The notes beneath the pieces are model-generated. The model saw nothing but the letters and a program-made list of their open reading frames with translations, did not search any database and was not told the DNA's origin. 64,000 nt of DNA, taken from NCBI RefSeq assembly GCF_001051995.2, contig NZ_CP014646.1, positions 1,984,001 to 2,048,000 of the forward strand, given 5' to 3'. Of this stretch, positions 26,854-36,120 are shown one piece after another. The translations under genes and the position numbers were made by a program. This stretch comes from Thauera humireducens (GTDB lineage Bacteria > Pseudomonadota > Gammaproteobacteria > Burkholderiales > Rhodocyclaceae). Position 1 is the stretch's first letter. Each line of letters begins with the position of its first letter.

Positions 26854-26946
26854 CCGCAGCTGAACGCTGTCGGGCTGCAGCGCACGCATACCCCCGAGGA
26901 AGGTGACACCGTCCATGCCCGGCATGTGAAAGTCGCGTCGAACACG
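26854..26946 (-). pseudogene. Remnant of a response-regulator receiver domain
   Basis: On the minus strand this short stretch reads RDFHMPGMDGVTFLGGMRAL followed by QPDSVQLR, a close match to the phospho-acceptor region of receiver domains (xxSDFHMPGMDGVxFL). Upstream the frame is broken by stops, and downstream it runs into the convergent kinase gene without the rest of the domain. It is therefore a fragment of a lost gene. Confidence 0.6.
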
Positions 26947-27047
26947 GCCACCTGATAGCGCATTTACGGGACGCGGCCGAGGGCCTTGATCGCGACGGAC
27001 TCCTCGTCGAAGACCGTTCCGGCGGAGAAGGAACGCGTCGGCAAAGC

Positions 27048-27776
27048 TCAGGCGTCAACTGCGAGGTAATAGCCCATGCCCCGCCTTGCACGAATAGGAA
27101 ATGCCTCACCGGTACGACGGCCGATCTTGATGCGGAGGCGACTGACGATGACCTCGATTCGATGCTTGTCGACATCCTCGGCCTGCATCCCGAGCACCTT
27201 GCCCAGTTCCTGTGTGGTGCACACCTCGGGCTCCGCCCGCACGAGGGCGCGCACGATCAGCAGCTCCTGAAGCGTCAGGGCGACCTCGATCCCAGCGCGC
27301 GGCGACACGACCTGCGCTGCGGACAAATCCAACTTCCAACCCCCTGCAGCCACCATGCCGCCAGCTTCGGAGCGCGACGCGATCGACTGCTCGGGCACGA
27401 AGCGTTCGCCAAGCCGCTTGAGCACCAGGACCAGTTCATCTAGATCGACCGGTTTCGGCAGATAGGCATCCGCCCCGGCGCCAAGCCCCTCCATGCGTTC
27501 GTCCCGGCGCACTCGAGCCGAAACGAAGACGATGCCCAGCCGCTTATCGTGCTCGCGCAGATAGCGGCAGATCGACAAGCCGTCCTCGCCAGGAAGACCG
27601 ATATCAAGCAGCGCAACCACCCTCGGATTCACTGCCAAGTGGCGATACAACTCACCCGCATTGGCGAAGGTCGCGACCTTGAAGCCATGTCGGCGCAGCT
27701 GGAAACCCAGTTCTTCGAGAAGGATCGGCTCGTCGTCGACGATGGCGACGGTGTAGTCGGGACTGAAGGGCGGCAT
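27048..27776 (-). CDS. OmpR-family response regulator
   Basis: A 242-aa two-domain regulator. The receiver (about 8-120) has the acidic pair in VAIVDDEP, the phospho-acceptor Asp58 in VALLDIGLPGEDG and Lys in LPKPVDLDEL. The C-terminal winged-helix (about 150-242) has VALTLQELLIVRALVRAEP and ends RARRGMGYYLAVDA, as OmpR-type trans_reg_C domains do. It is convergent with the kinase gene and divergent from the autotransporter gene, which it may control from the shared 294-bp intergenic region. Confidence 0.93.
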   Translation of the reverse strand: MPPFSPDYTVAIVDDEPILLEELGFQLRRHGFKVATFANAGELYRHLAVNPRVVALLDIGLPGEDGLSICRYLREHDKRLGIVFVSARVRRDERMEGLGAGADAYLPKPVDLDELVLVLKRLGERFVPEQSIASRSEAGGMVAAGGWKLDLSAAQVVSPRAGIEVALTLQELLIVRALVRAEPEVCTTQELGKVLGMQAEDVDKHRIEVIVSRLRIKIGRRTGEAFPIRARRGMGYYLAVDA

Positions 27777-28070
27777 CGGGACTAAGGGCAGACGAAAGTC
27801 GGCGAAGCATATCGCATAGGCAGTCTGCGCACGACACGCCGCGCGGCGTCAGCGCCGCCCGTCCGCGCCAAGCGCGCAACCATCTGCGTGCAAACTTCAC
27901 GGTGAGTTGAAGACTCGGACAGGGCGCCTGCCGAAGAACGGAAAGACTCACAACCCTGAGAGCATCTGTGAGTTTATTTTTTTCGCGTTGTTTTAGCCTT
28001 TATGTGGAAACAGAGTCCGAATGAAAAATTACACGCTCAAACATCAATAACCGTCAGTTCAAGGTCTGCC
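27777..28070. promoter_or_regulatory. Divergent regulatory region (regulator / autotransporter)
   Basis: A 294-bp gap without genes. It becomes AT-rich towards the autotransporter start, with a long T tract at about 27973-27980. Short CTTCA/TGAAG inverted repeats occur near 27894-27910. I see no clear -35/-10 pair. It is a plausible target of the adjacent OmpR-type regulator. Confidence 0.35.
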
Positions 28071-31000
28071 ATGAACAAGATCTACCGCGTTGTCTGGAAT
28101 CACGCTCAAGGGGTATGGCAAGTCGCATCGGAAGCCATCCGGGGCCGGTCGAAAGGCATCTCTGCAGGACGCACCGTGCGCCGAAGCGCGATGCGCCTGG
28201 CGTTCGCCGCATCCACGGCGTTCGCTTCGGGAATCGCACTGGCCACCCCGGCCGTCTTCTTTGACGGGGTTGTCTCCAGCGGGCAGACCAACTTCAGCCG
28301 GGTCGTCAAAGAAGCGACAGGTGATGCCATCATCTATTCGTTCGACCTCGCGGCCGTCGCTTCTGGCAGCGCCTTCGTCGTCAGCGCCACGGGCGGTGCC
28401 GATGTCTATGTCACCGCGACCCGCAACGGATCCTCCAGCAGCTTCTCCGGCGGCTTTGACAACTGGAGCGTGGGCGTTTCCGGTACCGGGACCGCCGCCT
28501 GGCAGGAGATCATCACCGAGGGTTTCCGCCTGAGCTTCTACACGGATGCGGCACTGACGAACCCCCACCTGATCAACGCCGTTGGTATCGCGGTTAATGA
28601 CTGGGGCACCTGCTGCACCGGGAGTAACGTCACACCCGATGGAAGCACGGCCGCCGGCTCGGCGATCTATGCGGTGTTCGATCCCGACGGCGCGCAGAGC
28701 ACGACCCTCATCGGCAACATCACGGATGCGGCGGCACGGGCCGACACCGATGGGGACAACAGGCACTTCGTCGCCGCAATCGACGATCGCAACACCTTTT
28801 CCTCGGTAGCGTTCGCGCCGAACGGGAGTGGCGAGGCATTTGGTGCCGGCGGTGTGCTGATGTTCTCCGTCGTCGGCATTGGCTCGGTCGCCGATGGCTC
28901 CTCCGTCGTCACCGTCGGGACGCCCCCTGTTCCAGAGATCGATACCGCGGTGGGTTTCTACACGACGACGCAACTCATCGCCGACGCGGTGAAACCGGTC
29001 TTTGACGGCGGCACGCTGAAGGCTGCCAGCGATGGAACGGTCAGCGATCCGCTCACCGTCAAGGCGACAGGCGGCACGATCGACGCCGCAGGCTTCACGG
29101 TGACCTACAGCGGCGCGATCTCCGATGCCAGCGGCGCGCCCGGTGCGATGACGTTCACCGGCGCCGGCACCACCGTGCTGAGCGGAACGAATACTTACTC
29201 CGGAGCAACCACGGTCACGGGTGGCACGACCTTGACGCTCTCCGGCACGCTCGCGTCGACGACGATCAGCATCGCCAGTGGCGCGACCATGAACGACAGC
29301 AACGGTGGTCTTTCTTCGAGCGCCAGCGTCACGGCAGACGGCGCCTTCAACCTTGGTGCGAACGAGGCGATCAACACCCTCAACGGTAGCGGCACGATCG
29401 GATTGGGAAGCAACACGCTGACGGTCAACAACGGCACTTTCTCGGGGGTCATCAGTGGCACGGGCGGGCTGACCAAGACCAGCGGCGGGACGCTCGCCCT
29501 TGCTGGGACGAACACGTTCACTGGTCCGGTGGCAATCGACGCCGGCACGCTCACCTTGTCCGGCAGTCTCGCCTCCAGCGCCATCAGCATCGCCGGCGGA
29601 GCCACGCTGACCGACGCGAACGGAGGGCTTTCTTCGAGCGCCAGCGTCACGGCGAACGGCACATTCAACCTTGGCGCAAACGAAGCGATCGATGCGCTCA
29701 ACGGCGGAGGTACGGTCGGCCTGGGAAGCAGCAGCCTGGCGGTAAATGGCGGCAGTTTCTCGGGTGTCATCAGCGGCACTGGCGTGCTCGTGAAGACCGG
29801 CGCCGGTTCCCTGACCTTGAGTGGCAGCAATACCTATAGCGGCGGCACCCAGATCAATGGCGGTACCGTCATCGTCTCCACCGACGCGAATCTCGGCAAC
29901 ACCGCCGCACCACTTGCCCTGAATGGCGGCACCCTGCGTTCGACCGGAGCCTTCACGACAAACCGGACGACGACACTGACTGGAACAGGCACCTTCCAGA
30001 CCGATACCGGCACGACCCTCACCCACGATGGCGCCGTCGGGGGCACCGGTGCGTTGGACAAGAGTGGCGCCGGCACACTGCAGCTCTGTGGTGACGTGAG
30101 CCACAGTGGCGGGACGACGGTCAGCGCCGGACGACTCGACCTGTGCGGCAACGTCACGGCCACGGGAGGCGTCGATGTCGCGGCAGGCGCCACCCTCGCG
30201 CTGCTTGATTCGGCGAGCCTGGCCAGCGCAAGCCTGCTGGACATTGACGGTACGCTCGACATCTCCGGCTCCCTGATCGACGCGACCGTACGCGCCCTGA
30301 CCGGCTCGGGCTCGGTCGTTCTCGGCAGCCGCGACCTTACGCTGTCAGATGCCAGCGGCACCTTCGCCGGCATCATTTCCGGCTCTGGCGGCATCACCGT
30401 CGATGGCGGAACACAGACGCTGAGCGGCAACAACACCTATACCGGCTACACGGTGATCAACACCGGCGCCGGCTTGGCGCTCGCCGGCAGTGGCCAGGCG
30501 GGCACCGGCAGCACGCTCGTGAACAACGGCAGCTTCGACATCAGCGGCAAGACCGACGACGCCCTGCTCGCGAACATGGTCGGCGCCGGAAACGTGAACC
30601 TCGGTGCCAATGAACTGACACTGGCCAATGCCAGTGGCAATTTCGATGGTGCTATTTCCGGCACCGGCAGCCTGAACGTCGCCGGCGGCATTGCCACACT
30701 GGGCGGCAACAGCACCTACACCGGTGGCACGACCATCGGCGCCGGGGCCACGGTGCGCATCTCCGCCGATACCAACCTGGGCGATACGAGCGGTGAACTC
30801 CGTATCGACGGAGGCACCCTGCAAACGACGGCGAGCTTCTCCAGCGCCCGCGACATGGTTCTGAGCGGCAACGCCACGTTGCAGAGCGCTGCCGCGACGA
30901 CCTTCTCCCACTCGGGCGACGTCACGGGCAGCGGGGCACTGGTCAAGAACGGCGGCGGCACCCTCATCATGTCCGGGGATCTCTCCCATGACGGCGGCAC

Positions 31001-33248
31001 CGTGGTCAATGCCGGCACCCTCCAGCTTTACGGAGACAATGCCTATACCGGCGGAACGACCCTGAACGGCGGTACGCTCAAGGTTGCCAGCGATGCCAGC
31101 CTGGGCGATGCGTCCAGCGGCATCGTCGTGAATGGCGGAACGCTGCGAACAACGTCCAGCTTCACCTCGACACGTGCGATCACTGCCGCCGGGAATGGCA
31201 CCCTGAGTGCCGACAGCGGCACCACACTGACCCTGTCCGGCTCCATCGAAGGCAGTGGTCAACTGACCAAGTCAGGTACCGGCACGCTCGTGCTGTCGGG
31301 CGACAACTCCGGCGGCCACTCTGCTGGCAGCGGGTGGACAGGCGGCCTCATTGTCAACAACGGCCTGGTCCAGGTAACCAATGCGTGGGGCCTTGGCTGG
31401 GGCAACGTCACGATCAACGGCGGCTCGGTGAACACGACCGTCGACATCCTGACGGGGCAGACCATCGCTCTGGCGGGCGGCACCATCGTCAATGTCGACG
31501 CCTCCACAACGACCACCTTGTCGGGGAACATCACCGATGCGGGCGGCGGCGGCTGCTTCGTGAAGTCGGGCTCAGGCACGCTCAAGCTCACTGGGTCCAT
31601 GACGCAAAGCAATGGCACCTGCGTGCAGGAAGGCGAGTTGCGCACGAACGGTACCCTGGTCAGCAACGTCACGGTCGATAGCGTGGGGATGTTGCGCGGA
31701 ACGGGCACGATCGTGGGCGACATGACGGTGAATGGCACGCTCGCCCCGGGCAACTCGCCCGGAACGCTGACCGTAGCAGGTACGGTGACAATGACCCCTG
31801 GCAGCACCTACCTCGAAGACATCAACGGTCTCGGTACGGGTGCCGGCGTGGGCAACTATTCTCGCCTGCTGATCACCGGCGCCGGAAACCAGTTCATCGC
31901 CGGCGGCGCAACGCTGGCACCGAATCTCGTGGCGATCACCGGCATCGGCACCTACACCCCCTATGTCCCAAGGGTGGGCGATCTGTTCAGGATCATCTCG
32001 GCCGAGGGCGGCATCGTTGGCCGCTTTGCACCGCTCTCCCAGCCTGACGGCTTGGCATCGGGCACGCGGATGCTCGCGTTCTACGACGTGTTCGGCAGCA
32101 ACAGCATCGACCTTGCGGTGGTCCCCAGTTCGTACGCAGCGTTCCTGAGTAACGCGAACTCCAATGCACGCTCTGCCGGCGGGGCTGTCGACCGCATTGT
32201 AGACGCCGATCAACTCGGGAGCGCCACGAGAACTCAGAGCGAACTCGCGTACCGCCTCGCCATGCTCGACGCTGGCAGCCTTAAGGGCATGTTTACGGCA
32301 CTGGCTGGAGAAGTCCATGGTGCGCTTGCCGCGGCGGCCCCGCTGCCGGGCCAGTGGGTCCAGGGCGCGGTTGGACGCCAGTTGCGCAGTGGCGGCCAGA
32401 GCGCCGCCGACAACAAGGAGATCGCCGGACGCAACGCGCTGTGGGTGGATGTCGGCGGAGACCATGCCACCTGGGATGCGGACGCGATGGCCTCCGGATT
32501 CTCGCTCAACCGCCGCATGCTCGCCTTGGGTAGCGATCTTCATGCCGGGCCCATCGGACGAGTCGGTGTCGGTCTGTCCAACGCAAAGTCCGATGTCTCG
32601 GCGAAAGGCGGCAGCGGCACCGTCGAGGAGAACATGATCTTCGTCTATGGACAGTACCGCGTCGGCGACTATTCGATCGACGGTGTCCTGGGCTACGGCA
32701 TCAACGACTACAAGAGCCGCCGCAGCGATCCGCTTGGCGTCGCCGGCTCACTGCGTTCGGACCTGGATGGTCGTAACGTCTTGGCTGGTGCCACCCTCCG
32801 CCGGTCGATCGATTACGGCAGCTTCATCCTCGAGCCCAAGGTTCGCATCCTGCTGCAGCACAGTACGCGCGAAGCCGGCAGGGAGAGTGGTGAATCGCAA
32901 GCTGCGCTGAGCCTGTCACGCCATTCGGCCGACGGAGCCCGCGTCGTCCTCGGTGCCAACCTGGCTTCGCCAGAACGCGATCCGCTGCAGGCCGACCACA
33001 CGTATCAGGCGGGCTTCGGTGTCGGCGTCGACAACGGCGACGCTCTCCAACCGTCCCTGCAGTCCTCCCTTGCGGATTCGCGGCACACGATCCATGCACC
33101 CGATGCAGGTCGGGCCTTCGCCGAACTCGGAGGCTCTGCCACGATACGCATGTCGTCCGACACCTACGCCTTCATCGGCGTCAATGGGGAAGCGCGTTCC
33201 GGCAAGCGAAGCTACGGCGGAAACGTTGGTGTGCGGATATCGTTCTGA
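28071..33248 (+). CDS. Autotransporter with PATR repeats
   Basis: A 1725-aa type Va secreted protein. The N-terminus is an extended signal peptide (MNKIYRVVWNHAQGVWQVAS... then a hydrophobic core ending about residue 58, SGIALA), which fixes the start at 28071. The passenger (about 60-1330) is a Gly/Thr/Ser-rich beta-helix with many passenger-associated transport repeats (GTLTLSGSLASSAISIAGG, then LSGSNTYSGGTQINGGT and variants). Nucleotide-level repeats recur, for example around 29306 and 29628. The C-terminal beta-barrel (about 1440-1725) ends with VGVRISF, the normal aromatic terminus. Function is probably adhesion or surface interaction; no catalytic motif was seen in the passenger. Confidence 0.93.
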   Translation: MNKIYRVVWNHAQGVWQVASEAIRGRSKGISAGRTVRRSAMRLAFAASTAFASGIALATPAVFFDGVVSSGQTNFSRVVKEATGDAIIYSFDLAAVASGSAFVVSATGGADVYVTATRNGSSSSFSGGFDNWSVGVSGTGTAAWQEIITEGFRLSFYTDAALTNPHLINAVGIAVNDWGTCCTGSNVTPDGSTAAGSAIYAVFDPDGAQSTTLIGNITDAAARADTDGDNRHFVAAIDDRNTFSSVAFAPNGSGEAFGAGGVLMFSVVGIGSVADGSSVVTVGTPPVPEIDTAVGFYTTTQLIADAVKPVFDGGTLKAASDGTVSDPLTVKATGGTIDAAGFTVTYSGAISDASGAPGAMTFTGAGTTVLSGTNTYSGATTVTGGTTLTLSGTLASTTISIASGATMNDSNGGLSSSASVTADGAFNLGANEAINTLNGSGTIGLGSNTLTVNNGTFSGVISGTGGLTKTSGGTLALAGTNTFTGPVAIDAGTLTLSGSLASSAISIAGGATLTDANGGLSSSASVTANGTFNLGANEAIDALNGGGTVGLGSSSLAVNGGSFSGVISGTGVLVKTGAGSLTLSGSNTYSGGTQINGGTVIVSTDANLGNTAAPLALNGGTLRSTGAFTTNRTTTLTGTGTFQTDTGTTLTHDGAVGGTGALDKSGAGTLQLCGDVSHSGGTTVSAGRLDLCGNVTATGGVDVAAGATLALLDSASLASASLLDIDGTLDISGSLIDATVRALTGSGSVVLGSRDLTLSDASGTFAGIISGSGGITVDGGTQTLSGNNTYTGYTVINTGAGLALAGSGQAGTGSTLVNNGSFDISGKTDDALLANMVGAGNVNLGANELTLANASGNFDGAISGTGSLNVAGGIATLGGNSTYTGGTTIGAGATVRISADTNLGDTSGELRIDGGTLQTTASFSSARDMVLSGNATLQSAAATTFSHSGDVTGSGALVKNGGGTLIMSGDLSHDGGTVVNAGTLQLYGDNAYTGGTTLNGGTLKVASDASLGDASSGIVVNGGTLRTTSSFTSTRAITAAGNGTLSADSGTTLTLSGSIEGSGQLTKSGTGTLVLSGDNSGGHSAGSGWTGGLIVNNGLVQVTNAWGLGWGNVTINGGSVNTTVDILTGQTIALAGGTIVNVDASTTTTLSGNITDAGGGGCFVKSGSGTLKLTGSMTQSNGTCVQEGELRTNGTLVSNVTVDSVGMLRGTGTIVGDMTVNGTLAPGNSPGTLTVAGTVTMTPGSTYLEDINGLGTGAGVGNYSRLLITGAGNQFIAGGATLAPNLVAITGIGTYTPYVPRVGDLFRIISAEGGIVGRFAPLSQPDGLASGTRMLAFYDVFGSNSIDLAVVPSSYAAFLSNANSNARSAGGAVDRIVDADQLGSATRTQSELAYRLAMLDAGSLKGMFTALAGEVHGALAAAAPLPGQWVQGAVGRQLRSGGQSAADNKEIAGRNALWVDVGGDHATWDADAMASGFSLNRRMLALGSDLHAGPIGRVGVGLSNAKSDVSAKGGSGTVEENMIFVYGQYRVGDYSIDGVLGYGINDYKSRRSDPLGVAGSLRSDLDGRNVLAGATLRRSIDYGSFILEPKVRILLQHSTREAGRESGESQAALSLSRHSADGARVVLGANLASPERDPLQADHTYQAGFGVGVDNGDALQPSLQSSLADSRHTIHAPDAGRAFAELGGSATIRMSSDTYAFIGVNGEARSGKRSYGGNVGVRISF

Positions 33249-33269
33249 CGGCTCGCCAGCCAACCGCCA

Positions 33270-33309
33270 TGACCTTCGTGGGCCGACATTCGTTGGCTCG
33301 CGAAGGTCA
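33270..33309. terminator. Inverted repeat after the autotransporter gene
   Basis: TGACCTTCG (33270-33278) and CGAAGGTCA (33301-33309) can form a stem with a 22-nt loop that itself can fold. There is no T-run. A rho-assisted or processing-type 3' structure is likely. Confidence 0.45.
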
Positions 33310-33377
33310 GGCCCGCAGCGCCCTTCTTGCCAAGGTCTTCACGCACGGGGCAATTACGCCGACCGCATACCGACAGA

Positions 33378-33617
33378 TCAGCCCACGTCATCGTCCCGAG
33401 CCGCCAGCCGCACCATCACCAGCGGAAAAGCGCCCGCACCGGCCAGCGCCACGGCCGACACCAGGAAGGCCAGGCCGGCCATCGGGTCGGCCAGCGCCGG
33501 ATGCAAGCGCGCACCCTCGCCGGCAAAGCAGACGACGGCGGCCAGCGCGCACAGTACAGCCAGCACGAACAGCATCAGCGCGGAAAGCGGCATCCGCCGC
33601 GGGGAAGCGTTCTGCAT
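33378..33617 (-). CDS. Small two-helix membrane protein
   Basis: A 79-aa protein with two membrane segments (about 13-32, LMLFVLAVLCALAAVVCFAG, and about 47-69). It lies 35 nt downstream of tupC on the same strand and may be the last gene of that operon. No family recognised. Confidence 0.65.
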   Translation of the reverse strand: MQNASPRRMPLSALMLFVLAVLCALAAVVCFAGEGARLHPALADPMAGLAFLVSAVALAGAGAFPLVMVRLAARDDDVG

Positions 33618-33652
33618 GGTCTAAAGATTCTCAGAGGTGTCGTCAGGCACGG

Positions 33653-34387
33653 TCATGCACCGTGAAAGCGCATCCGCCATGGCAACTCGCCCTGGATGAA
33701 CAACCGCGCCTCGTCGGACTGCGGCCGGGCGAAAAAGCGCTGTACCGGCGTATGCTCGCGCACCCGTCCGCCGGACATGAAGACGATGTCGTCGCCCAGG
33801 CGGGTGGCCTGGCCGAGGTTGTGGGTGACCATCAGGATGCGGGTGCCGTCGGTACGGATCTCGCGGATGATGCGCTCGACCTCGCCGCTGGCCGAGGGGT
33901 CGAGGCTGGCGGTGGGCTCGTCGAGCAGCAGCAGGCGCGGCTTCGTCAGCCATGCACGGGCCAGTGCGAGGCGCTGTTGTTCGCCGCCGGAGAGTTGGCG
34001 CGCGCTGTCCTCGGCACGGTCGGCCAGACCGACACGCTCGAGCATCGCCAGCGCCCGCCGCCTGCGCTCGGCCGCGGACACACCGAGCGGCTTCAGGCCC
34101 AGCGCCACGTTGTGCCTCACCGAGGCGCGCAGCATCATCGGCCGCTGAAACACCATCATCACGCCCTGCTCGGGCCGGCGGATGCCCTCGTCGCCCCAGG
34201 TCATGCTGCCGGCATCCGGTTCGATCAGGCCGCAGATCGTGCGCAGCAGCACGCTCTTGCCCGCCCCGTTGGGGCCCAGCACCAGGGTAATGCCCTCGTC
34301 GCCCAGATCGAGATCGATACCGGCCAGCACCTCGCGGCCGTTGGGCTGGTAACGCAGGTCGCGGATGCGCAGGGGGAAGATCGCCAT
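33653..34387 (-). CDS. tupC: ABC transporter ATP-binding protein, tungstate type
   Basis: A 244-aa ATPase: Walker A in LGPNGAGKSVLL, signature LSGGEQQR, Walker B LLLLDEPTASLDP and the switch His in MVTHN. It sits 8 nt downstream of a TupB-like permease. The pair matches tungstate (TupABC) transporters in size and sequence style. Start at 34387 gives MAIFPLRIRDLRY. The tungsten enzyme operon just upstream on the same strand supports tungstate as substrate. Confidence 0.85.
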   Translation of the reverse strand: MAIFPLRIRDLRYQPNGREVLAGIDLDLGDEGITLVLGPNGAGKSVLLRTICGLIEPDAGSMTWGDEGIRRPEQGVMMVFQRPMMLRASVRHNVALGLKPLGVSAAERRRRALAMLERVGLADRAEDSARQLSGGEQQRLALARAWLTKPRLLLLDEPTASLDPSASGEVERIIREIRTDGTRILMVTHNLGQATRLGDDIVFMSGGRVREHTPVQRFFARPQSDEARLFIQGELPWRMRFHGA

Positions 34388-34395
34388 CGTCCGTC

Positions 34396-35100
34396 TCAGC
34401 CGTAGCGCCGCATCGCCCAGTGGCGCAGCACGAAGGCCAGCGCGTTGAGCACGAGGATGATGACGATGAGCACGATGCCGAGCGCGATCGCCAGCGCGAG
34501 GTCGCCCTTGCTGGTCTCGAGCGCGATTGCGGTGGTCATCACGCGCGTCGCGCGGTCGATGTTGCCGCCGACGATCATCACCGCCCCGACCTCGCTCATC
34601 GCCCGCCCCAGGCCGGCGAGCACGGCCACCAGCAGCGAGTGGCGGCAGTCGTACAGCAGCGTGGTGACGCTGTCCCACCATGAGAAGCGCATCAGTTGCA
34701 GTTCTTCCGCGTAGCGCTGCCACACGTCCTCCACCACCTGGCGCGTGATCGCCGCAATCAGGGGCACGACGAGCAAGGTTTGGGCGACGACCATCGCCAG
34801 CGGCGTGTACAAGAGCCCGAAACTGCCGAACGGCCCCGATCGCGACAGCAGCAGGTAGACCACCACGCCGACGACCACCGAAGGCAGCCCCATCATGCCG
34901 TTGATGAGGACCGACAGCGTGCTCTTGCCCGGGAAGCGTCCGACCGCGATGCAGGCGCCCAGCGGCAGCCCGATCAGCGTACCCAGCAGCACCGCGCCGC
35001 CGCTGACCTGCAGCGACAGCACCACGATCTCGGCCACGGTGTGGTCGAAGGTGGCGAGCAAGGACAAGGCATCGGAGAAGGTGGCGGCGAAGGCGGACAT
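34396..35100 (-). CDS. tupB: ABC transporter permease, tungstate type
   Basis: A 234-aa permease with five or six membrane helices and the EAA-type loop (YAEELQLMRFSWWDSVTTLL). The MSEVGAVMIVGGNIDRATRV segment is typical of TupB/ModB-like permeases. ATG at 35100 (MSAFAATFSDALSLL) is preferred over an upstream GTG at 35133; neither has a strong ribosome site. No periplasmic tungstate-binding TupA gene is adjacent. Confidence 0.85.
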   Translation of the reverse strand: MSAFAATFSDALSLLATFDHTVAEIVVLSLQVSGGAVLLGTLIGLPLGACIAVGRFPGKSTLSVLINGMMGLPSVVVGVVVYLLLSRSGPFGSFGLLYTPLAMVVAQTLLVVPLIAAITRQVVEDVWQRYAEELQLMRFSWWDSVTTLLYDCRHSLLVAVLAGLGRAMSEVGAVMIVGGNIDRATRVMTTAIALETSKGDLALAIALGIVLIVIILVLNALAFVLRHWAMRRYG

Positions 35101-35178
35101 CGGCGGGGAGCATACCCGAAAGGCCGGCCGCACCGGAACGGCGGATGCCCTGCCCGGCGGGGGCCGCCCCCGCTGCCG

Positions 35179-35469
35179 CTACACGGACTCGCAATTCAGC
35201 AGCACCACCTCGGCCGCCTGCTCGCGCAGCGGAATCAGCGCCTGATAGGCGGGCGAAGCGAACCATCCGTGCGCTGCCGCGACACTCGGGAAGCGGATGA
35301 CGACCACGTCCGCATGCGGGCTCTCGCCCGCGAACGCCGCCACCTGATGGCCACGAAAGACGAGTTCCGCCTGCCACGGGGCGAGGGTTTCGGGTACCCG
35401 GCTACGGTACTCTGCCCACTTGTCCGCATCCTTCACCGTGATATGACCGACTACGTATCCCTTGCTCAC
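35179..35469 (-). CDS. DUF1330 protein
   Basis: A 96-aa ferredoxin-like-fold (dimeric alpha-beta barrel) protein: MSKGYVVGHITVKDADKWAE, FRGHQVAAFAG, and VVVIRFPSVAAAHGWFASPA are the DUF1330 hallmarks. The biochemical role of the family is unknown. It lies between tupB and the aor cluster on the same strand. Confidence 0.88.
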   Translation of the reverse strand: MSKGYVVGHITVKDADKWAEYRSRVPETLAPWQAELVFRGHQVAAFAGESPHADVVVIRFPSVAAAHGWFASPAYQALIPLREQAAEVVLLNCESV

Positions 35470-35530
35470 CCGTGCGCCTCCATTGCCTCATTCGAACCGA
35501 TCGATCGGGTGGCGATCGCGACCTCGCGGC

Positions 35531-35839
35531 TCACCCCCCACCCTTCTGCATCGCCCGGTCGAGACGGGCCAGCAGCGCGTGGCGCGCGGCTTCTTCACCG
35601 GGCCCGAAGCGGTAGCGTACGATCAACTGCGGCAGCTTGAACAGCCCCAGGCGACGCACGCCGGCCGGCTCCAGCTCGATGACGAGCGTCTGAGCCCCGT
35701 CCTGCACGCTCAGGCGCCGAGTTTCCGCGCTGCTCTGCACCGCGGGCCAGGCCTGGCGCAGGTCGCGTTCGAATTCGCGCGCGGTGGCGGTAACCTGGCG
35801 CTCGAAAGATTCAGGCACCGGGCCGTGGATGAAGGCCAT
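35531..35839 (-). CDS. Small conserved-looking protein of the aor cluster
   Basis: A 102-aa soluble protein (MAFIHGPVPESFERQVTATA...) directly downstream of the MoaD-like gene with a 3-nt gap. The strand pattern (TLVIELEPAGVRRLG, LPQLIVRYRFG) suggests an alpha-beta fold. No family is assigned. The spacing makes it the last gene of the aor operon. Confidence 0.7.
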   Translation of the reverse strand: MAFIHGPVPESFERQVTATAREFERDLRQAWPAVQSSAETRRLSVQDGAQTLVIELEPAGVRRLGLFKLPQLIVRYRFGPGEEAARHALLARLDRAMQKGGG

Positions 35840-35842
35840 GCC

Positions 35843-36112
35843 TCAGCCGCCGGCGATCGGCGGCCAGATGGCGAGCTCGTCGCCGTCCTGCAGGCGGCGC
35901 TTCGCGCGCTCGGCCGGCGGCACGAAGTGGCCGTTGATCAGCACCAGGTGGGCGCTGCGCTCGGGCACGCGGTAACGGTGGATCATGTCCGCCACGGTCG
36001 TGCCCTCGCCCACGTCCAGTTCCAGCCGGTTGCCGCGGTGGCCCTCGGGCAGATAGTCCGACAGCGAGGCAAAGAGCTTGAAGGCGATGCGGATCGTCAC
36101 ACGGGTCTCCAT
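35843..36112 (-). CDS. MoaD/ThiS-family protein
   Basis: An 89-aa beta-grasp protein ending in Gly-Gly (WPPIAGG), the adenylated and thiocarboxylated tail used by MoaD in molybdopterin synthase. FKLFASLSDYLP and VLINGHFV are family blocks. Linked to the tungsten enzyme gene, it probably supplies a dedicated sulfur carrier for pyranopterin cofactor synthesis. It is longer by a few residues than housekeeping MoaD. Confidence 0.88.
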   Translation of the reverse strand: METRVTIRIAFKLFASLSDYLPEGHRGNRLELDVGEGTTVADMIHRYRVPERSAHLVLINGHFVPPAERAKRRLQDGDELAIWPPIAGG

Positions 36113-36120
36113 GCGCCGCC

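Noticed and set aside
25019..27175. A 718-codon minus-strand frame opposite the sensor kinase
   Set aside because: It is the antisense shadow of the kinase gene, whose plus-strand product has complete kinase motifs.
29177..31100. CRISPR-like direct repeats
   Set aside because: The repeats are in frame within the autotransporter passenger, vary in length and have no constant spacers.
35179..35469. Missing tungstate-binding protein TupA
   Set aside because: The gene beside tupB is a 96-aa DUF1330 protein without a signal peptide, far too small for TupA.
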